A DNA stretch of 64,000 nucleotides from an uncultured Pelagibacteraceae bacterium (GTDB lineage Bacteria > Pseudomonadota > Alphaproteobacteria > Pelagibacterales > AG-422-B15): the NCBI GenBank assembly GCA_902578305.1, contig CACHCK010000001.1, positions 119,136 to 183,135 of the forward strand, written 5' to 3'. Positions 50,461 through 62,194 of this stretch are shown here, one piece after another. Position 1 is the stretch's first letter. Each line of letters begins with the position of its first letter. The position numbers and the translations under genes are program-made. Under the pieces are notes generated by a model. That model did not search any database. It had not been told where the DNA came from and worked only from the letters and a program-made list of their open reading frames with translations.

Positions 50461-52230
50461 ATGGTTAATATGCAAATGACTGGTGCACAAATGGTTCTTA
50501 AGGCCTTGGAAGATCAACAAGTTGATACAATATTTGGCTATCCTGGTGGCGCAGTTTTGCCAATATATGATGAATTAGCAAAAACTAAGGATATAAACCA
50601 TCAAATACGCCATTTTTTAGTAAGGCATGAACAAGGTGCGTCCCATGCTGCTGAAGGGTATGCAAGGTCAAGTGGTAAAGTTGGAGTAATGTTAGTTACT
50701 TCTGGCCCCGGAGTTACTAACGCAGTGACTGGACTAACTGATGCTATGATGGATTCAATTCCTCTTGTTTGTATTAGTGGACAAGTTCCTACGCACTTAA
50801 TTGGAACGGATGCATTTCAGGAATGTGATGCGGTTGGAATTACTCGTCCGTGCACTAAGCATAATTGGCTAGTTAAGGATATAAATGATCTATCTCGAAT
50901 TTTACACGAAGCTTTTTATGTAGCTTCAAGCGGCAGACCTGGACCTGTTCTTGTAGATATACCCAAAGATATTCAATTCCAAACCGGAACATATATTGGG
51001 CCTGATACAATTAAACATAAGTCCTATAGGCCAAAATTAAAAGCGAACATTGATAATATTGATGATGCTTTAAAGTTAATTGCAGAAGCTGAAAAGCCAA
51101 TCTTTTACACTGGAGGAGGCGTTATAAATTCGGGAAATGCAGCCGTTCAACTCTTAAGAGAGTTTGTTCGTCTGACTGGTTTTCCAATTACATCCACTCT
51201 TCAAGGGCTTGGTGCGTTTCCAGGTGATGATACCCAGTTTGTTGGAATGCTTGGCATGCACGGCACATACGAAGCTAATATGGCGATGAATAAATGTGAC
51301 CTCATGATAAACATCGGTGCACGTTTTGATGATAGAATCACTGGAAAAATTGATGAGTTTTCACCAAATTCAAAAAAAATCCATATCGATATTGATCCAT
51401 CATCAATTAATAAGGTCGTCGATGTAGATGTTGCTCTTGTTGGTGACGTTGCTCATGTGCTTGAAGATGCCATCAAGCTGTGGAAATCAAAAGTTTACAA
51501 AGTTAATAAATCTCAGATTAAAGACTGGTGGAAACAAATAGATAAATGGAAAGAAGTAGATTCACTTGGTTTTAATGAAAATAAAAAAACAATTAAGCCG
51601 CAGTATGCAATACAAAGATTGTATGAGCTGACTAAAGAAAAAGACGTCTTTGTAACCACTGAGGTTGGTCAACATCAAATGTGGGCTGCACAATATTACA
51701 AATTTAATAGACCTAATAGATGGATTACATCTGGAGGTTTAGGCACTATGGGCTTTGGTTTGCCAGCTGCAATAGGCGCTCAAGTTGCTCATCCTGATAA
51801 ACTTGTAATTGATATTGCAGGAGAAGCTTCAATATTGATGTGTATACAAGAAATGTCGACAGCGATTCAACACAAACTGCCTGTAAAGATTTTCATTATT
51901 AATAATCAATACATGGGGATGGTAAGGCAGTGGCAAGAACTTCTTCACGACAAAAGATACTCTCACAGCTATACAGATGCTTTACCTGATTTTGTAAAGC
52001 TCGCTGAAGCTTACGGCGCCAAGGGTATAAGGGCCCAAAGTCCAAGTGAACTTGACAAGGCAATAAATGAAATGATTGATTATGATGGCCCTGTAATATT
52101 TGACTGCGTAGTTGATGAAAACGAAAATGTTTTTCCAATGATACCATCTGGCAAGGCCCACAATGAAATGTTGCTTGGCGATGAAACAGAAAAAGAAGAG
52201 ATCTCAGATGAAGGAAAAGTATTAGTATAA
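50461..52230 (+). CDS. ilvB: acetolactate synthase, large catalytic subunit
   Basis: This ThDP enzyme makes acetolactate and acetohydroxybutyrate, the first common step to valine, leucine and isoleucine. The 589 residues have the N-terminal [16 protein letters not shown] and [14 protein letters not shown] (activating Glu), an FAD-binding middle domain and the C-terminal ThDP domain. There the GDG..NN motif reads GEAS...IINNQ: Glu replaces the metal-binding Asp. It is followed by ilvH with a one-base overlap. ilvI is an equally usual name in alphaproteobacteria. Confidence 0.95.
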   Translation: MVNMQMTGAQMVLKALEDQQVDTIFGYPGGAVLPIYDELAKTKDINHQIRHFLVRHEQGASHAAEGYARSSGKVGVMLVTSGPGVTNAVTGLTDAMMDSIPLVCISGQVPTHLIGTDAFQECDAVGITRPCTKHNWLVKDINDLSRILHEAFYVASSGRPGPVLVDIPKDIQFQTGTYIGPDTIKHKSYRPKLKANIDNIDDALKLIAEAEKPIFYTGGGVINSGNAAVQLLREFVRLTGFPITSTLQGLGAFPGDDTQFVGMLGMHGTYEANMAMNKCDLMINIGARFDDRITGKIDEFSPNSKKIHIDIDPSSINKVVDVDVALVGDVAHVLEDAIKLWKSKVYKVNKSQIKDWWKQIDKWKEVDSLGFNENKKTIKPQYAIQRLYELTKEKDVFVTTEVGQHQMWAAQYYKFNRPNRWITSGGLGTMGFGLPAAIGAQVAHPDKLVIDIAGEASILMCIQEMSTAIQHKLPVKIFIINNQYMGMVRQWQELLHDKRYSHSYTDALPDFVKLAEAYGAKGIRAQSPSELDKAINEMIDYDGPVIFDCVVDENENVFPMIPSGKAHNEMLLGDETEKEEISDEGKVLV

Positions 52231-52736
52231 TGAGTGAATTAATTTCAAAACATACAGTATCAGTTCTTGTTGATAATGAGCCAGGTGTACTTGCGCGAGT
52301 AATAGGTCTAATTTCAGGTAGAGGTTACAACATTGATAGTCTTACAGTTGCTGAAGTAGATGCAGAAAAACATATCTCTAGAATTACAATTGTGGCGCCA
52401 GGTACAGAAGAAACAGTAAATAAAATGATTAGCCAATTACAGAGAATTGTGCCTGTTAAAAGAGCGGTAAACGTCACATTTGAGAAACAGGGTATTGAAA
52501 GGGAGATGGCCTTAGTCAAAATTGTTTCAACTGGAGAAAAAAGAGTAGAGTCAATGCGGTTATCAGATGTATTTAGAGCCAAAGTTATAGACACAACACA
52601 CGATTCTTTTGTCTTTGAATTGAATGGTTCTCCAAGAAAAATTGATGCTTTCATCGATTTAATGAAGCCATTAGGTCTATCTGAGGTATCAAGAACGGGT
52701 GTAGTAGCTATTGCACGCGGAACAGAAAAGATGTAA
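52230..52736 (+). CDS. ilvH: acetolactate synthase, regulatory subunit
   Basis: This 168-residue ACT-domain protein activates the large subunit and gives valine feedback. The ACT motif TVSVLVDNEPGVLARVIGLISGRGYNIDSLTV is intact, and the C-terminal domain (KIVSTGEKRVESMRLSDVFRAKVIDTTHDSFVFELNG) is standard. ATG overlaps the ilvB stop. It lies nine bases before ilvC. Confidence 0.96.
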   Translation: MSELISKHTVSVLVDNEPGVLARVIGLISGRGYNIDSLTVAEVDAEKHISRITIVAPGTEETVNKMISQLQRIVPVKRAVNVTFEKQGIEREMALVKIVSTGEKRVESMRLSDVFRAKVIDTTHDSFVFELNGSPRKIDAFIDLMKPLGLSEVSRTGVVAIARGTEKM

Positions 52737-53765
<1,029 letters not shown>

Positions 53766-53833
53766 TTCAGCAATACTTCATTTCACCAATTCCCTTAATT
53801 TATGGGATAAAATTAGGTTTTTTAACTAATACG

Positions 53834-53860
53834 TTGAAAAATAACGAATTTTCATATAAT
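53834..53860 (+). promoter_or_regulatory. candidate promoter of the leuA leader
   Basis: TTGAAA (53834-53839) and a perfect TATAAT (53855-53860) are 15 bases apart, shorter than ideal. The start would be near 53867, giving a leader transcript of about 195 bases before leuA that holds the leucine-rich peptide. The preceding 68 bases after ilvC show no clear strong terminator. Confidence 0.4.
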
Positions 53861-53941
53861 TATCGAAATATCTCAAACAAGTAGAAAGTGCAATAAAACA
53901 GAGTGGTAAAATTGAATAAAAATTTTGAAAATCAGTTAACT

Positions 53942-54004
53942 ATGAATAGCACTTCTCAATCTCGATTGCTGTTAGATCTGCTTAGCAGCCCCTGGGTAAT
54001 ATAA
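53942..54004 (+). CDS. leu leader peptide (attenuator)
   Basis: This 20-codon frame ends in L-L-L-D-L-L-S-S-P-W-V-I and stop: five leucine codons of six, using TTG, CTG, TTA, CTG and CTT. It sits 58 bases before leuA and directly over the 5' arm of a strong GC-rich hairpin, an outlier in this AT-rich DNA. This is the layout of translation-controlled attenuation: ribosome stalling at Leu codons under leucine shortage would free the downstream gene. No good ribosome binding site is seen. The leucine run and hairpin are observed; the regulation is inferred. Confidence 0.75.
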   Translation: MNSTSQSRLLLDLLSSPWVI

Positions 54005-54018
54005 CATTACTGCAGGGG
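53989..54018 (+). terminator. attenuator hairpin ahead of leuA
   Basis: CCCCTG (53989-53994) pairs with CAGGGG (54013-54018), and inside it GTAAT (53996-54000) pairs with ATTAC (54006-54010), loop ATAAC. The T-run afterwards is weak (TACTTAATTTT). An alternative upstream pairing (CTGCT/AGCAG at 53978-53988) overlaps the leader's leucine codons and could compete. Confidence 0.6.
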
Positions 54019-54062
54019 GTACTTAATTTTAACACAATTTAATTTTATTAAGAGGATGAGAG

Positions 54063-55622
54063 ATGAAGAAAGAAAATAATTACATAAAGATTTTTGATAC
54101 TACATTAAGAGATGGTGAGCAGTCTCCTGGCGCTTCAATGAATATTGAAGAAAAATTAAAAATTGCAGAAGCTTTAGAAGATTTGAAAGTTGATATTATA
54201 GAAGCTGGTTTTCCTGCCGCATCAAAGGGAGATTATGAAGCAGTTTCTGAAATATCAAAAAAGATTAAAAATTCATCAATATGCGCTTTGAGCAGAGCTT
54301 CAAAAAATGACATTCAAACAGCTGCGGATGCTCTTAAAAATGCTACAGCTCCAAGAATACATACATTTATCTCAACAAGTGAACTTCACATGAAACACAA
54401 GTTACAATTGAATTCCGATGAGGTTTATCAAAAGGTAATTGATAGTGTATCTTTTGCACGGAATCTATGCGACGACGTTGAGTGGTCTTGTGAAGATGGA
54501 ACTAGGACAGATTTGGACTTTATGTGTAAAACTGTTGAAGCTGCGATTAAGAACGGCGCATCAACAATAAATATTCCAGATACTGTCGGATACTCAATTC
54601 CAGACGAATTTACTAATATTATAACCCATCTAATGAATAATGTTCCAAATATTGATAAAGTGACAATTTCTACACATTGTCACAATGATCTTGGATTAGC
54701 GGTAGCAAATTCTCTTGCAGGTGTGAGAGCTGGTGCAAGGCAAATTGAGTGCACTATAAATGGATTGGGTGAAAGAGCCGGTAACGCCGCAATGGAAGAA
54801 GTTGTCATGGCGATCAGAACTAGAAATGATATGATGCCTTTTCAAACAAACATACAAACTGAAAAACTAACCAAAACCTCTAAGCTTGTCTCAGCAGTGA
54901 CAGGTTTTCCTGTACAATTTAATAAGGCAATCGTTGGAAAGAATGCTTTTGCACATGAAGCAGGTATCCATCAGGATGGGATGTTAAAAAATAATAAAAC
55001 GTATGAAATTATGACCCCAGAAAGTGTTGGAGTTTCAGAGTCAAATCTTGTAATGGGCAAGCACTCTGGCAGACATGCATTCAAACAAAAGATAATTGAA
55101 CTTGGATATTCAATTAATGACAATGTAATTGAGGAAGCCTTTGAAAATTTTAAAAATTTAGCCGACAAAAAGAAAAATATTTATGATGAAGACATCATTG
55201 CTATTATTGATGACCAGGTAATTAGAGTTAATGACTCTATTTTACTTCAGGATTTGCAAGTTATAGCTGGAACGAAAGGACCTCAAAAAGCTGAGATCAG
55301 TCTTTTAATTGATGATGAGCCTAAGACGGTTACTTCAACAGGAGATGGACCTGTTGATGCAATCTTTAATGGCTTAAGTCAACTAATTCCTCATAAAGGA
55401 AAATTATTACTATATCAAGTCCATGCTGTTACGGAAGGAACGGATGCACAAGCTGAAGTTTCTGTAAGGTTGGCAGAAGATGGTAAAACTGTTGTAGGAC
55501 TTGGCGCACATACTGATACTCTTGTTGCGTCAGCCAAAGCATATATAAACGCTCTAAATAAATTGATAATTAAAAGAGAAAAGTCAGCTCCAGCGAGTAT
55601 GTCGGGCGTCACTGGAGTTTGA
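54063..55622 (+). CDS. leuA: 2-isopropylmalate synthase
   Basis: LeuA condenses 2-oxoisovalerate with acetyl-CoA, the committed step to leucine. The 519-residue protein has FDTTLRDGEQSPGASMN at the start, EAGFPAASKGDYEAV, the metal-binding STHCHNDLGLAVANSLAG and NGLGERAGNAAMEEV, and a C-terminal LeuA regulatory domain (from about 390) that binds leucine. So both feedback inhibition and, from the leader, attenuation are likely. The position just upstream of mreB is common in alphaproteobacteria. Confidence 0.96.
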   Translation: MKKENNYIKIFDTTLRDGEQSPGASMNIEEKLKIAEALEDLKVDIIEAGFPAASKGDYEAVSEISKKIKNSSICALSRASKNDIQTAADALKNATAPRIHTFISTSELHMKHKLQLNSDEVYQKVIDSVSFARNLCDDVEWSCEDGTRTDLDFMCKTVEAAIKNGASTINIPDTVGYSIPDEFTNIITHLMNNVPNIDKVTISTHCHNDLGLAVANSLAGVRAGARQIECTINGLGERAGNAAMEEVVMAIRTRNDMMPFQTNIQTEKLTKTSKLVSAVTGFPVQFNKAIVGKNAFAHEAGIHQDGMLKNNKTYEIMTPESVGVSESNLVMGKHSGRHAFKQKIIELGYSINDNVIEEAFENFKNLADKKKNIYDEDIIAIIDDQVIRVNDSILLQDLQVIAGTKGPQKAEISLLIDDEPKTVTSTGDGPVDAIFNGLSQLIPHKGKLLLYQVHAVTEGTDAQAEVSVRLAEDGKTVVGLGAHTDTLVASAKAYINALNKLIIKREKSAPASMSGVTGV

Positions 55623-55625
55623 TAA

Positions 55626-56678
<1,053 letters not shown>

Positions 56679-56691
56679 TTAAAGTCTGACA

Positions 56692-57531
56692 GTGAGGACA
56701 TCACGTAATTTTTACTCAAGATATGTTAACAAGAATAGCTATGTGTCTATTCTTATTCCTATAGGATTAATCATATTTTCCCTTATTTTTTATTTTGGAC
56801 GATTTGACAATAGCAATCTCTCAAATCAACTTAGAGCTAAAAGTATTAATACCGTTTACTCAATTACTTCAATTGTTTCCAGTCCTATTAGTTTAATCAA
56901 AAATGGACTTGAAAGCATTTACGAGATTCAAAATATTTATGAAGAAAATCAAAGATTCAAAGAAATGCAATTACTTGACTCCGCTAGTTTTCAAGAGATG
57001 GTTTCTATGAAACTAAAAATAGCTCAATATGAAAGTCTATTAAACGCATCCGATGATATTGAATATGATTTTAGAACTTCAAGGATAGTTGGTGATTTTT
57101 CTAATAATTTTAACGGCACCTTAATTGTTAATTCAGGAAAAGAAGAAAATATTAAATTGGATATGCCAGTTTCAGGATCTAATGGAATAATTGGTAGAAT
57201 ATCTCATGTTGGTGAAAGACTTTCTCGCGTACTTTTAATAAGCAACATTAACAGTAGAATTCCAGTGATAATTTCTGAAGATGGTTATCATGGTATGCTA
57301 GTGGGTCAAGGTCGAGAAAACCCAACTATAGAATATGTAGAACATATTGAAAAAATTAGCATTGGAGACTTAGTCACAACATCAGGAAAAGGTGGAATTT
57401 TTCCGCCATTTCAATTGATTGGTCAAGTAGTTGGAAAAAAATCAAATGAAATCGAGATTAGTATATTTGAAAATATAGCAACTTTATCGCATGTGAAATT
57501 ATTAAATTATAAACTAATAAAAGAAAATTAA
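56692..57531 (+). CDS. mreC: rod-shape protein MreC
   Basis: MreC is the bitopic periplasmic scaffold of the elongasome that activates PBP2-RodA. The 279 residues have a basic N-terminal tail, one membrane helix (about 19-36), a coiled coil (about 70-105) and the beta-rich MreC core (NSGKEENIKLDMPVSGSNGIIGRISHVGERLSRVLLI, then DLVTTSGKGGIFPPFQLIGQV). The start is GTG at 56692, 13 bases after mreB. Confidence 0.92.
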   Translation: MRTSRNFYSRYVNKNSYVSILIPIGLIIFSLIFYFGRFDNSNLSNQLRAKSINTVYSITSIVSSPISLIKNGLESIYEIQNIYEENQRFKEMQLLDSASFQEMVSMKLKIAQYESLLNASDDIEYDFRTSRIVGDFSNNFNGTLIVNSGKEENIKLDMPVSGSNGIIGRISHVGERLSRVLLISNINSRIPVIISEDGYHGMLVGQGRENPTIEYVEHIEKISIGDLVTTSGKGGIFPPFQLIGQVVGKKSNEIEISIFENIATLSHVKLLNYKLIKEN

Positions 57532-57533
57532 AA

Positions 57534-58019
57534 ATGACTCTAAGTATCAAAGGCTATTTGCTATTAAATGGATCTCTTCTTTTTTTTATTTCATTTAACA
57601 ATGTATTTAATTTTAATCTAATCGATTTAACTTTAATACTGTCCATTATGTTATATTCAATAAAATGGAATGAAAGCGAATGGTTAGTTCCTCTTCTTCT
57701 TTTTGCTTGGGGTATTTTTCAAGATATTTTGCTTGGAATGAATTTAGGTTATTCCGGAAGTATTTTTTTATATTTCTATGTTCTAAGTCAAATTATCTCA
57801 ATTAATGGTTTATTCGAACAACAAAAAATAAAATATATAATATTTATTATAGCATTATTAATATTATTTATTTTTAAAAACTTGTTTATCTATTTTAATT
57901 ATCAACTCAATTATGTATCTGTTGGTGAATTGTCAGCTTTCATAATAATGGTTTTATTATACCCGCCATTAAACTTAATAATTATATATAGCCAGAAAAA
58001 ATATGAAGAAATCAGGTAA
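57534..58019 (+). CDS. mreD: rod-shape protein MreD
   Basis: MreD is a small integral membrane protein of the elongasome. This 161-residue protein has about five or six membrane helices and the weakly conserved W-G-x-x-QD motif, here FAWGIFQDILLGMNLGYSGS (family WxGxxxDxxxGxPxG). Identification rests on that motif, size and the place between mreC and mrdA. It overlaps mrdA by 17 bases. Confidence 0.85.
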   Translation: MTLSIKGYLLLNGSLLFFISFNNVFNFNLIDLTLILSIMLYSIKWNESEWLVPLLLFAWGIFQDILLGMNLGYSGSIFLYFYVLSQIISINGLFEQQKIKYIIFIIALLILFIFKNLFIYFNYQLNYVSVGELSAFIIMVLLYPPLNLIIIYSQKKYEEIR

Positions 58020-59874
58020 CTTTATTTTCCAAAAATATGATACTGAAAATTTAATCAATAGAAGAGCAGCGCTTGTAACAATTGCTAAGGCTGGTGTATT
58101 CTCGCTGCTTGTTGGAAGACTAGCTTATTTACAAATCGCTGAGAATAGTAAGTATAAAAAATTATCTGATAATAATAGAATAACACACAGATTTCTCGAA
58201 CCAGAAAGAGGTATAATTTTTGATTTGCAGGGGCGACCAATGGCTATCAATAAACAAAAATATGAAATTATAATAATAAAAGAAGAAACCAGAGACGTAG
58301 AAAAATCATTATTTAATTTAAAGTCACTTTTACCTCACGTAAATATTGATATAGAAAAAATATTAAAGGAAGTAAATTCAAGAAAAAAATTCATTCCTGT
58401 TGGAATTATCGATGACTTGACTTGGGAGGATTTTTCTAAAATAAATGTGAATATTCATAAATTAGAGGGAATTTACCCTCAGATTGGCTTCAAGAGATAT
58501 TATACCCAAGGAGAGTCGCACTCACATTTAATTGGGTATGTTTCTCCAATAAGTAAAAATGAAGAAGAGTCAAACCCATTATCCAAACTGAGCACAGCAA
58601 AAGCAGGCAAGATAGGTGTAGAAAAAGCTAAAGATGCAATTTTAAGAGGTAAACTAGGCAATAAGAATATTGAAGTTAATGCCAGTGGACGAGAAATTAG
58701 AGAACTTGATCGAGTAAATAGTGTGCAAGGAAACTACATACAACTTACAATTGACTCAGAATTACAAAAGTTTTGCTATGAAAGATTAAAAGGACTTAGT
58801 GGAAGTGTCTCAGTTATTAATGTTAAAAATGGCGAGTTTTATGCATTGGCATCCTCACCATCCTATGATCCAAATATATTTAGTAAATCTATTTCAAATG
58901 AAACTTGGGAAAATCTCTTATCAGATAAATATAAACCACTGATTAATAAATCGATATCCAATCAATATCCTCCAGGATCAACCATAAAACCATTTGTTGC
59001 ACTTGCAGCCTTAGAGTCAGGAGTTTCTCATAAAGAAACTTTTTTTTGTGATGGGAAACACACAATAGAAGATACTAGTCTAGAATCAGGATACAAAACA
59101 TTTCATTGCTGGAAGAAGGAAGGACACGGAAATGTAGATATGACAAAGGCTATAAAGGTATCTTGTGATGTTTATTTTTATCAAATTGCAAGAAGAATAG
59201 GAATTAATAAAATCGCTGAGGTTTGTAAAAGATATGGGTTAGGAGAAAAAGTTTTCAAATCTCTTTATGAAGAAAAAAGTGGAATAGTTCCAAACAAACA
59301 GTGGAAATTAGAAAATCTTGGTAGTAGATGGATGGTAGGAGAAACATTATCTGCTGGTATAGGCCAAGGATATTTTCTAACAACTGCAGCGCAGCTGTCT
59401 CTTGCATTAGCTCAATTAATTAACAATGGAACCAGGCTTAGTCCAAAATTGATATATGATATTGAAACCTCAAATGTTTACAATGAGCGAATTATTGCAG
59501 ATCCCAAATATCTAAAAATTATTAAAAATGCATTAGACGAAGCTACTAATGCTCCTGGAGGGACTTCCTATAGATCAAGAATTATAGGTAAGTATAAAAT
59601 GGCTGGTAAAACAGGCACATCTCAAGTAAGAGCAATATCAATTAAAGAAAGAGAAGAAGGTTTAATAAAAAATAAAGATTTGCCTTGGGAAAAAAGAGAT
59701 CATGGTCTTTTTATCGGATACGGTCCAACCACAGATCCTAAGTATGCAGTTTCTGTAATTGTTGAACATGGAGGCAGTGGATCAGGATCTGCAGCTCCAA
59801 TTGCATCAGATATATTCAAATATTTATTTGAAAAAAAACTCAATTTAAAAAGAAACGAAATTTTTAATGTTTAA
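58003..59874 (+). CDS. mrdA: elongation transpeptidase PBP2
   Basis: PBP2 crosslinks lateral wall peptidoglycan with RodA. The 623-residue class B PBP has a membrane helix (about 24-43), the PBP dimer domain starting at EPERGIIFDLQGRPMAINK, and the transpeptidase motifs PGSTIKP (SxxK), SCD (SxN position with Asp, usual for PBP2) and AGKTGTSQ. The zinc-binding-like Cys/His residues near FHCWKKEGHGNVD are typical too. It overlaps rodA by 8 bases. Confidence 0.95.
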   Translation: MKKSGNFIFQKYDTENLINRRAALVTIAKAGVFSLLVGRLAYLQIAENSKYKKLSDNNRITHRFLEPERGIIFDLQGRPMAINKQKYEIIIIKEETRDVEKSLFNLKSLLPHVNIDIEKILKEVNSRKKFIPVGIIDDLTWEDFSKINVNIHKLEGIYPQIGFKRYYTQGESHSHLIGYVSPISKNEEESNPLSKLSTAKAGKIGVEKAKDAILRGKLGNKNIEVNASGREIRELDRVNSVQGNYIQLTIDSELQKFCYERLKGLSGSVSVINVKNGEFYALASSPSYDPNIFSKSISNETWENLLSDKYKPLINKSISNQYPPGSTIKPFVALAALESGVSHKETFFCDGKHTIEDTSLESGYKTFHCWKKEGHGNVDMTKAIKVSCDVYFYQIARRIGINKIAEVCKRYGLGEKVFKSLYEEKSGIVPNKQWKLENLGSRWMVGETLSAGIGQGYFLTTAAQLSLALAQLINNGTRLSPKLIYDIETSNVYNERIIADPKYLKIIKNALDEATNAPGGTSYRSRIIGKYKMAGKTGTSQVRAISIKEREEGLIKNKDLPWEKRDHGLFIGYGPTTDPKYAVSVIVEHGGSGSGSAAPIASDIFKYLFEKKLNLKRNEIFNV

Positions 59875-60994
59875 TCAAAATAACTTTTATAGCTCAGTCT
59901 TTGCTAAGCTACAAAGTGTCAATTATCCTCTACTGGGTTTAATAATTACATTATTTTTTGTGGGTTTGGCTGCATTATATAGTATTTCAAATGGAGACTT
60001 TAACTCGTGGCCATTGAAGCACTCCCAAAGATTTATACTTGGATTAATTATCTTTTTTTTAGTCATATTCATTGATTTAAGGTTAATATTTGGTTATGCA
60101 TATGTAATTTTTTTCCTGAGCATTATATCTTTAGTCATCATTCCTTTTTTTGGAATTGAAAGTAACGGTGCTACGCGATGGATTAATATAGCTGGTATAA
60201 GTCTACAACCCTCTGAATTTGTTAAATATACATTAATCTTAGCTTTAGCTAAGTATTTTCATTCAATAAATAACGACAGTAGTTTTATTAAGACTCTGAT
60301 TATTCCCCTCATCATCACTATAGTTCCAGTATTGTTAGTAATTACACAGCCGGATTTAGGTACAGCTCTCATAATTCTACTTGGTGGAATAAGTCTTTTT
60401 TGGATCTCAGGTTTAAATTACAAATATTTTATAGTAGGCGTATTTTCAATTTTATGTTCTTTACCAGTTTTGTGGCAATATCTCAAAGATTATCAGAAAG
60501 ACAGAGTGCTCACTTTTTTCAATCCTGAACGTGATCCTCTTGGAAATGGATACCACATAATGCAATCAAAAATAGCTCTTGGCTCTGGTGGTATTTTTGG
60601 AAAAGGTTACATGGAAGGTACTCAGAGTCATCTAAATTTTCTTCCTGAAATGCAAACAGATTTTATATTTACAATGTTAGGTGAGGAATTTGGTTTCATA
60701 GGGACATTACTTTTATTATTAATATATGCTGCCTTAATTATGATTTCTATTCGTCTTGCACTAAAAAGTCGCAGCTTATTTAGTAAATATTTGTCTTTAG
60801 GGGTATGTAATGTATTTTTCATTTACGTTTTTGTAAATATTGGAATGGTCACTGGCTTGCTTCCAGTAGTAGGAGTTCCGCTTCCATTTATATCTTATGG
60901 AGGGAGTTCGATGTTAGCAGTTATGTTTGGGTTTGGACTTTTAATGAATTGTTATATCAATCGAAATATCATAATTGAGAAAACAAATTATTAA
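59867..60994 (+). CDS. mrdB: elongation SEDS glycosyltransferase RodA
   Basis: RodA polymerises lipid II for elongation. In 375 residues with about ten membrane helices it shows the SEDS marks NGATRWINIAGISLQPSEFVKYTLILALAKYF, QPDLGTALI, DRVLTFFNPERDPLGNGYHIMQSKIALGSGG and LPVVGVPLPFISYGGSSM. Context with PBP2 separates it from FtsW. It converges on the amidinotransferase gene across three bases. Confidence 0.96.
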   Translation: MFNQNNFYSSVFAKLQSVNYPLLGLIITLFFVGLAALYSISNGDFNSWPLKHSQRFILGLIIFFLVIFIDLRLIFGYAYVIFFLSIISLVIIPFFGIESNGATRWINIAGISLQPSEFVKYTLILALAKYFHSINNDSSFIKTLIIPLIITIVPVLLVITQPDLGTALIILLGGISLFWISGLNYKYFIVGVFSILCSLPVLWQYLKDYQKDRVLTFFNPERDPLGNGYHIMQSKIALGSGGIFGKGYMEGTQSHLNFLPEMQTDFIFTMLGEEFGFIGTLLLLLIYAALIMISIRLALKSRSLFSKYLSLGVCNVFFIYVFVNIGMVTGLLPVVGVPLPFISYGGSSMLAVMFGFGLLMNCYINRNIIIEKTNY

Positions 60995-60997
60995 AAA

Positions 60998-62104
60998 TTA
61001 TTGTTTCGTAAAGTAATCCTCCTGGCTACTTTCACGATAAACATCAGTTGTTGCGCAGTGTAAAGCGCCACCAAATGGATAAGCATCCCTGAAAGGAACC
61101 GGAACAACCTCGAAATTTAACTTATCTAGTTGATCCATCTGGTGAACTTCAGTTTCTTCAACGCAAACTGTTTTTGGATCTAGCATAAGAACGTTCATGC
61201 TCAGCCATACGCTTGAATAGCATAATGGAGGTGGAGAATTGTGAGCGGGTCTAGCGGCATCGACTATTTCCCAGTCATTATCATGAAAAATTTTTCTTTG
61301 TTCATCAGGTAGTCTTCTTTCAGGATTATTTAATATCAATCCTGGCCTCAATGGCGTAAATGTGGCGTCAATATGTGTAGGAAAAGGATCAGTTGGGAAA
61401 TTTAGTACATGAATACGTTGGTCTGGAAAGTGTCTTTTAATCCAATCAATGCCTTTTAAGTTCGTTGTGAACCCGTGTTGAATAAATAAATCTTTGCCCA
61501 TCCTTAGCACATCAGCTGCATCAAATAGTGGTTCTTCTTCAGTGGTAACAAACTTTTTATCGGCAACCCATTTGTATCTTTGTTCTATTGTTATTTCATC
61601 TGCAAGATAATTATCCCTGTATGATTTATTCGTTAACCTTGGTTTTGGAGCAGTTTCCCATTTCATTTCTGGATCTTGGTCAAAAAAACTTTGTAATAGC
61701 GGTCGATAACATAAATATTCAAACCATCTTGAACGAAAGGACATCGTAGCTTCTAGCATCTCACTGCCTAAAGTAAGTATAACATCTCGAGGAGGCATAC
61801 AGCCAAACATTGTTTCTATACTCCAATCTGGGGTACCAATTTTCTGATTGAAATCTAGTGGAGATGGACGATCTACTTTTATTCCTCTTTTTTCTAAAAT
61901 ATCAGAGAAATTATCAAGTAAATAATTTGCTTTATCAATTGTATGTTGTGGCCTTGGTCCGAATTGACCTTTCATGTCAGAGTCTTCAGGAATTTTCGGA
62001 GCCATTGCAGGTTCAACTGGAGCAATGCAACAATTATCTGCTCTTCCAACAATTATGTGTTTCAGAGGATCCCACTCATTCCATGAATTTACTATTTTCA
62101 CCAT
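60998..62104 (-). CDS. glycine amidinotransferase (AGAT)-like enzyme
   Basis: This 368-residue guanidino-transferase resembles animal arginine:glycine amidinotransferase over its whole length: NEWDPLKHIIVGRADNCCI, the GTPDW segment, AAPKPRLT-like ETAPKPRL, FDAADVLRMGKDLFIQ, FPTHIDATFTPLRPGLILNNPERR (catalytic His/Asp) and CYSSVWLSMNVLML. The catalytic Cys is in GGALHCATTDVYR. AGAT moves the amidino group from arginine to glycine or another amine; the acceptor here is unknown. The gene is divergent from the FAD monooxygenase and may share a promoter region with it. Confidence 0.85.
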   Translation of the reverse strand: MVKIVNSWNEWDPLKHIIVGRADNCCIAPVEPAMAPKIPEDSDMKGQFGPRPQHTIDKANYLLDNFSDILEKRGIKVDRPSPLDFNQKIGTPDWSIETMFGCMPPRDVILTLGSEMLEATMSFRSRWFEYLCYRPLLQSFFDQDPEMKWETAPKPRLTNKSYRDNYLADEITIEQRYKWVADKKFVTTEEEPLFDAADVLRMGKDLFIQHGFTTNLKGIDWIKRHFPDQRIHVLNFPTDPFPTHIDATFTPLRPGLILNNPERRLPDEQRKIFHDNDWEIVDAARPAHNSPPPLCYSSVWLSMNVLMLDPKTVCVEETEVHQMDQLDKLNFEVVPVPFRDAYPFGGALHCATTDVYRESSQEDYFTKQ

Positions 62105-62194
62105 TTCAAATTTTTTGTATCAAATTAAATAATGGCTTGAATTCAAACTAAATTGAAAGTAAGAGTCAAGCGATTTCATTATCTAGGAGTTATT

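Noticed and set aside
62138..62147. TTGAATTCAA palindrome between the divergent amidinotransferase and monooxygenase genes
   Set aside because: Ten AT-rich bases; common by chance and no second copy seen nearby.
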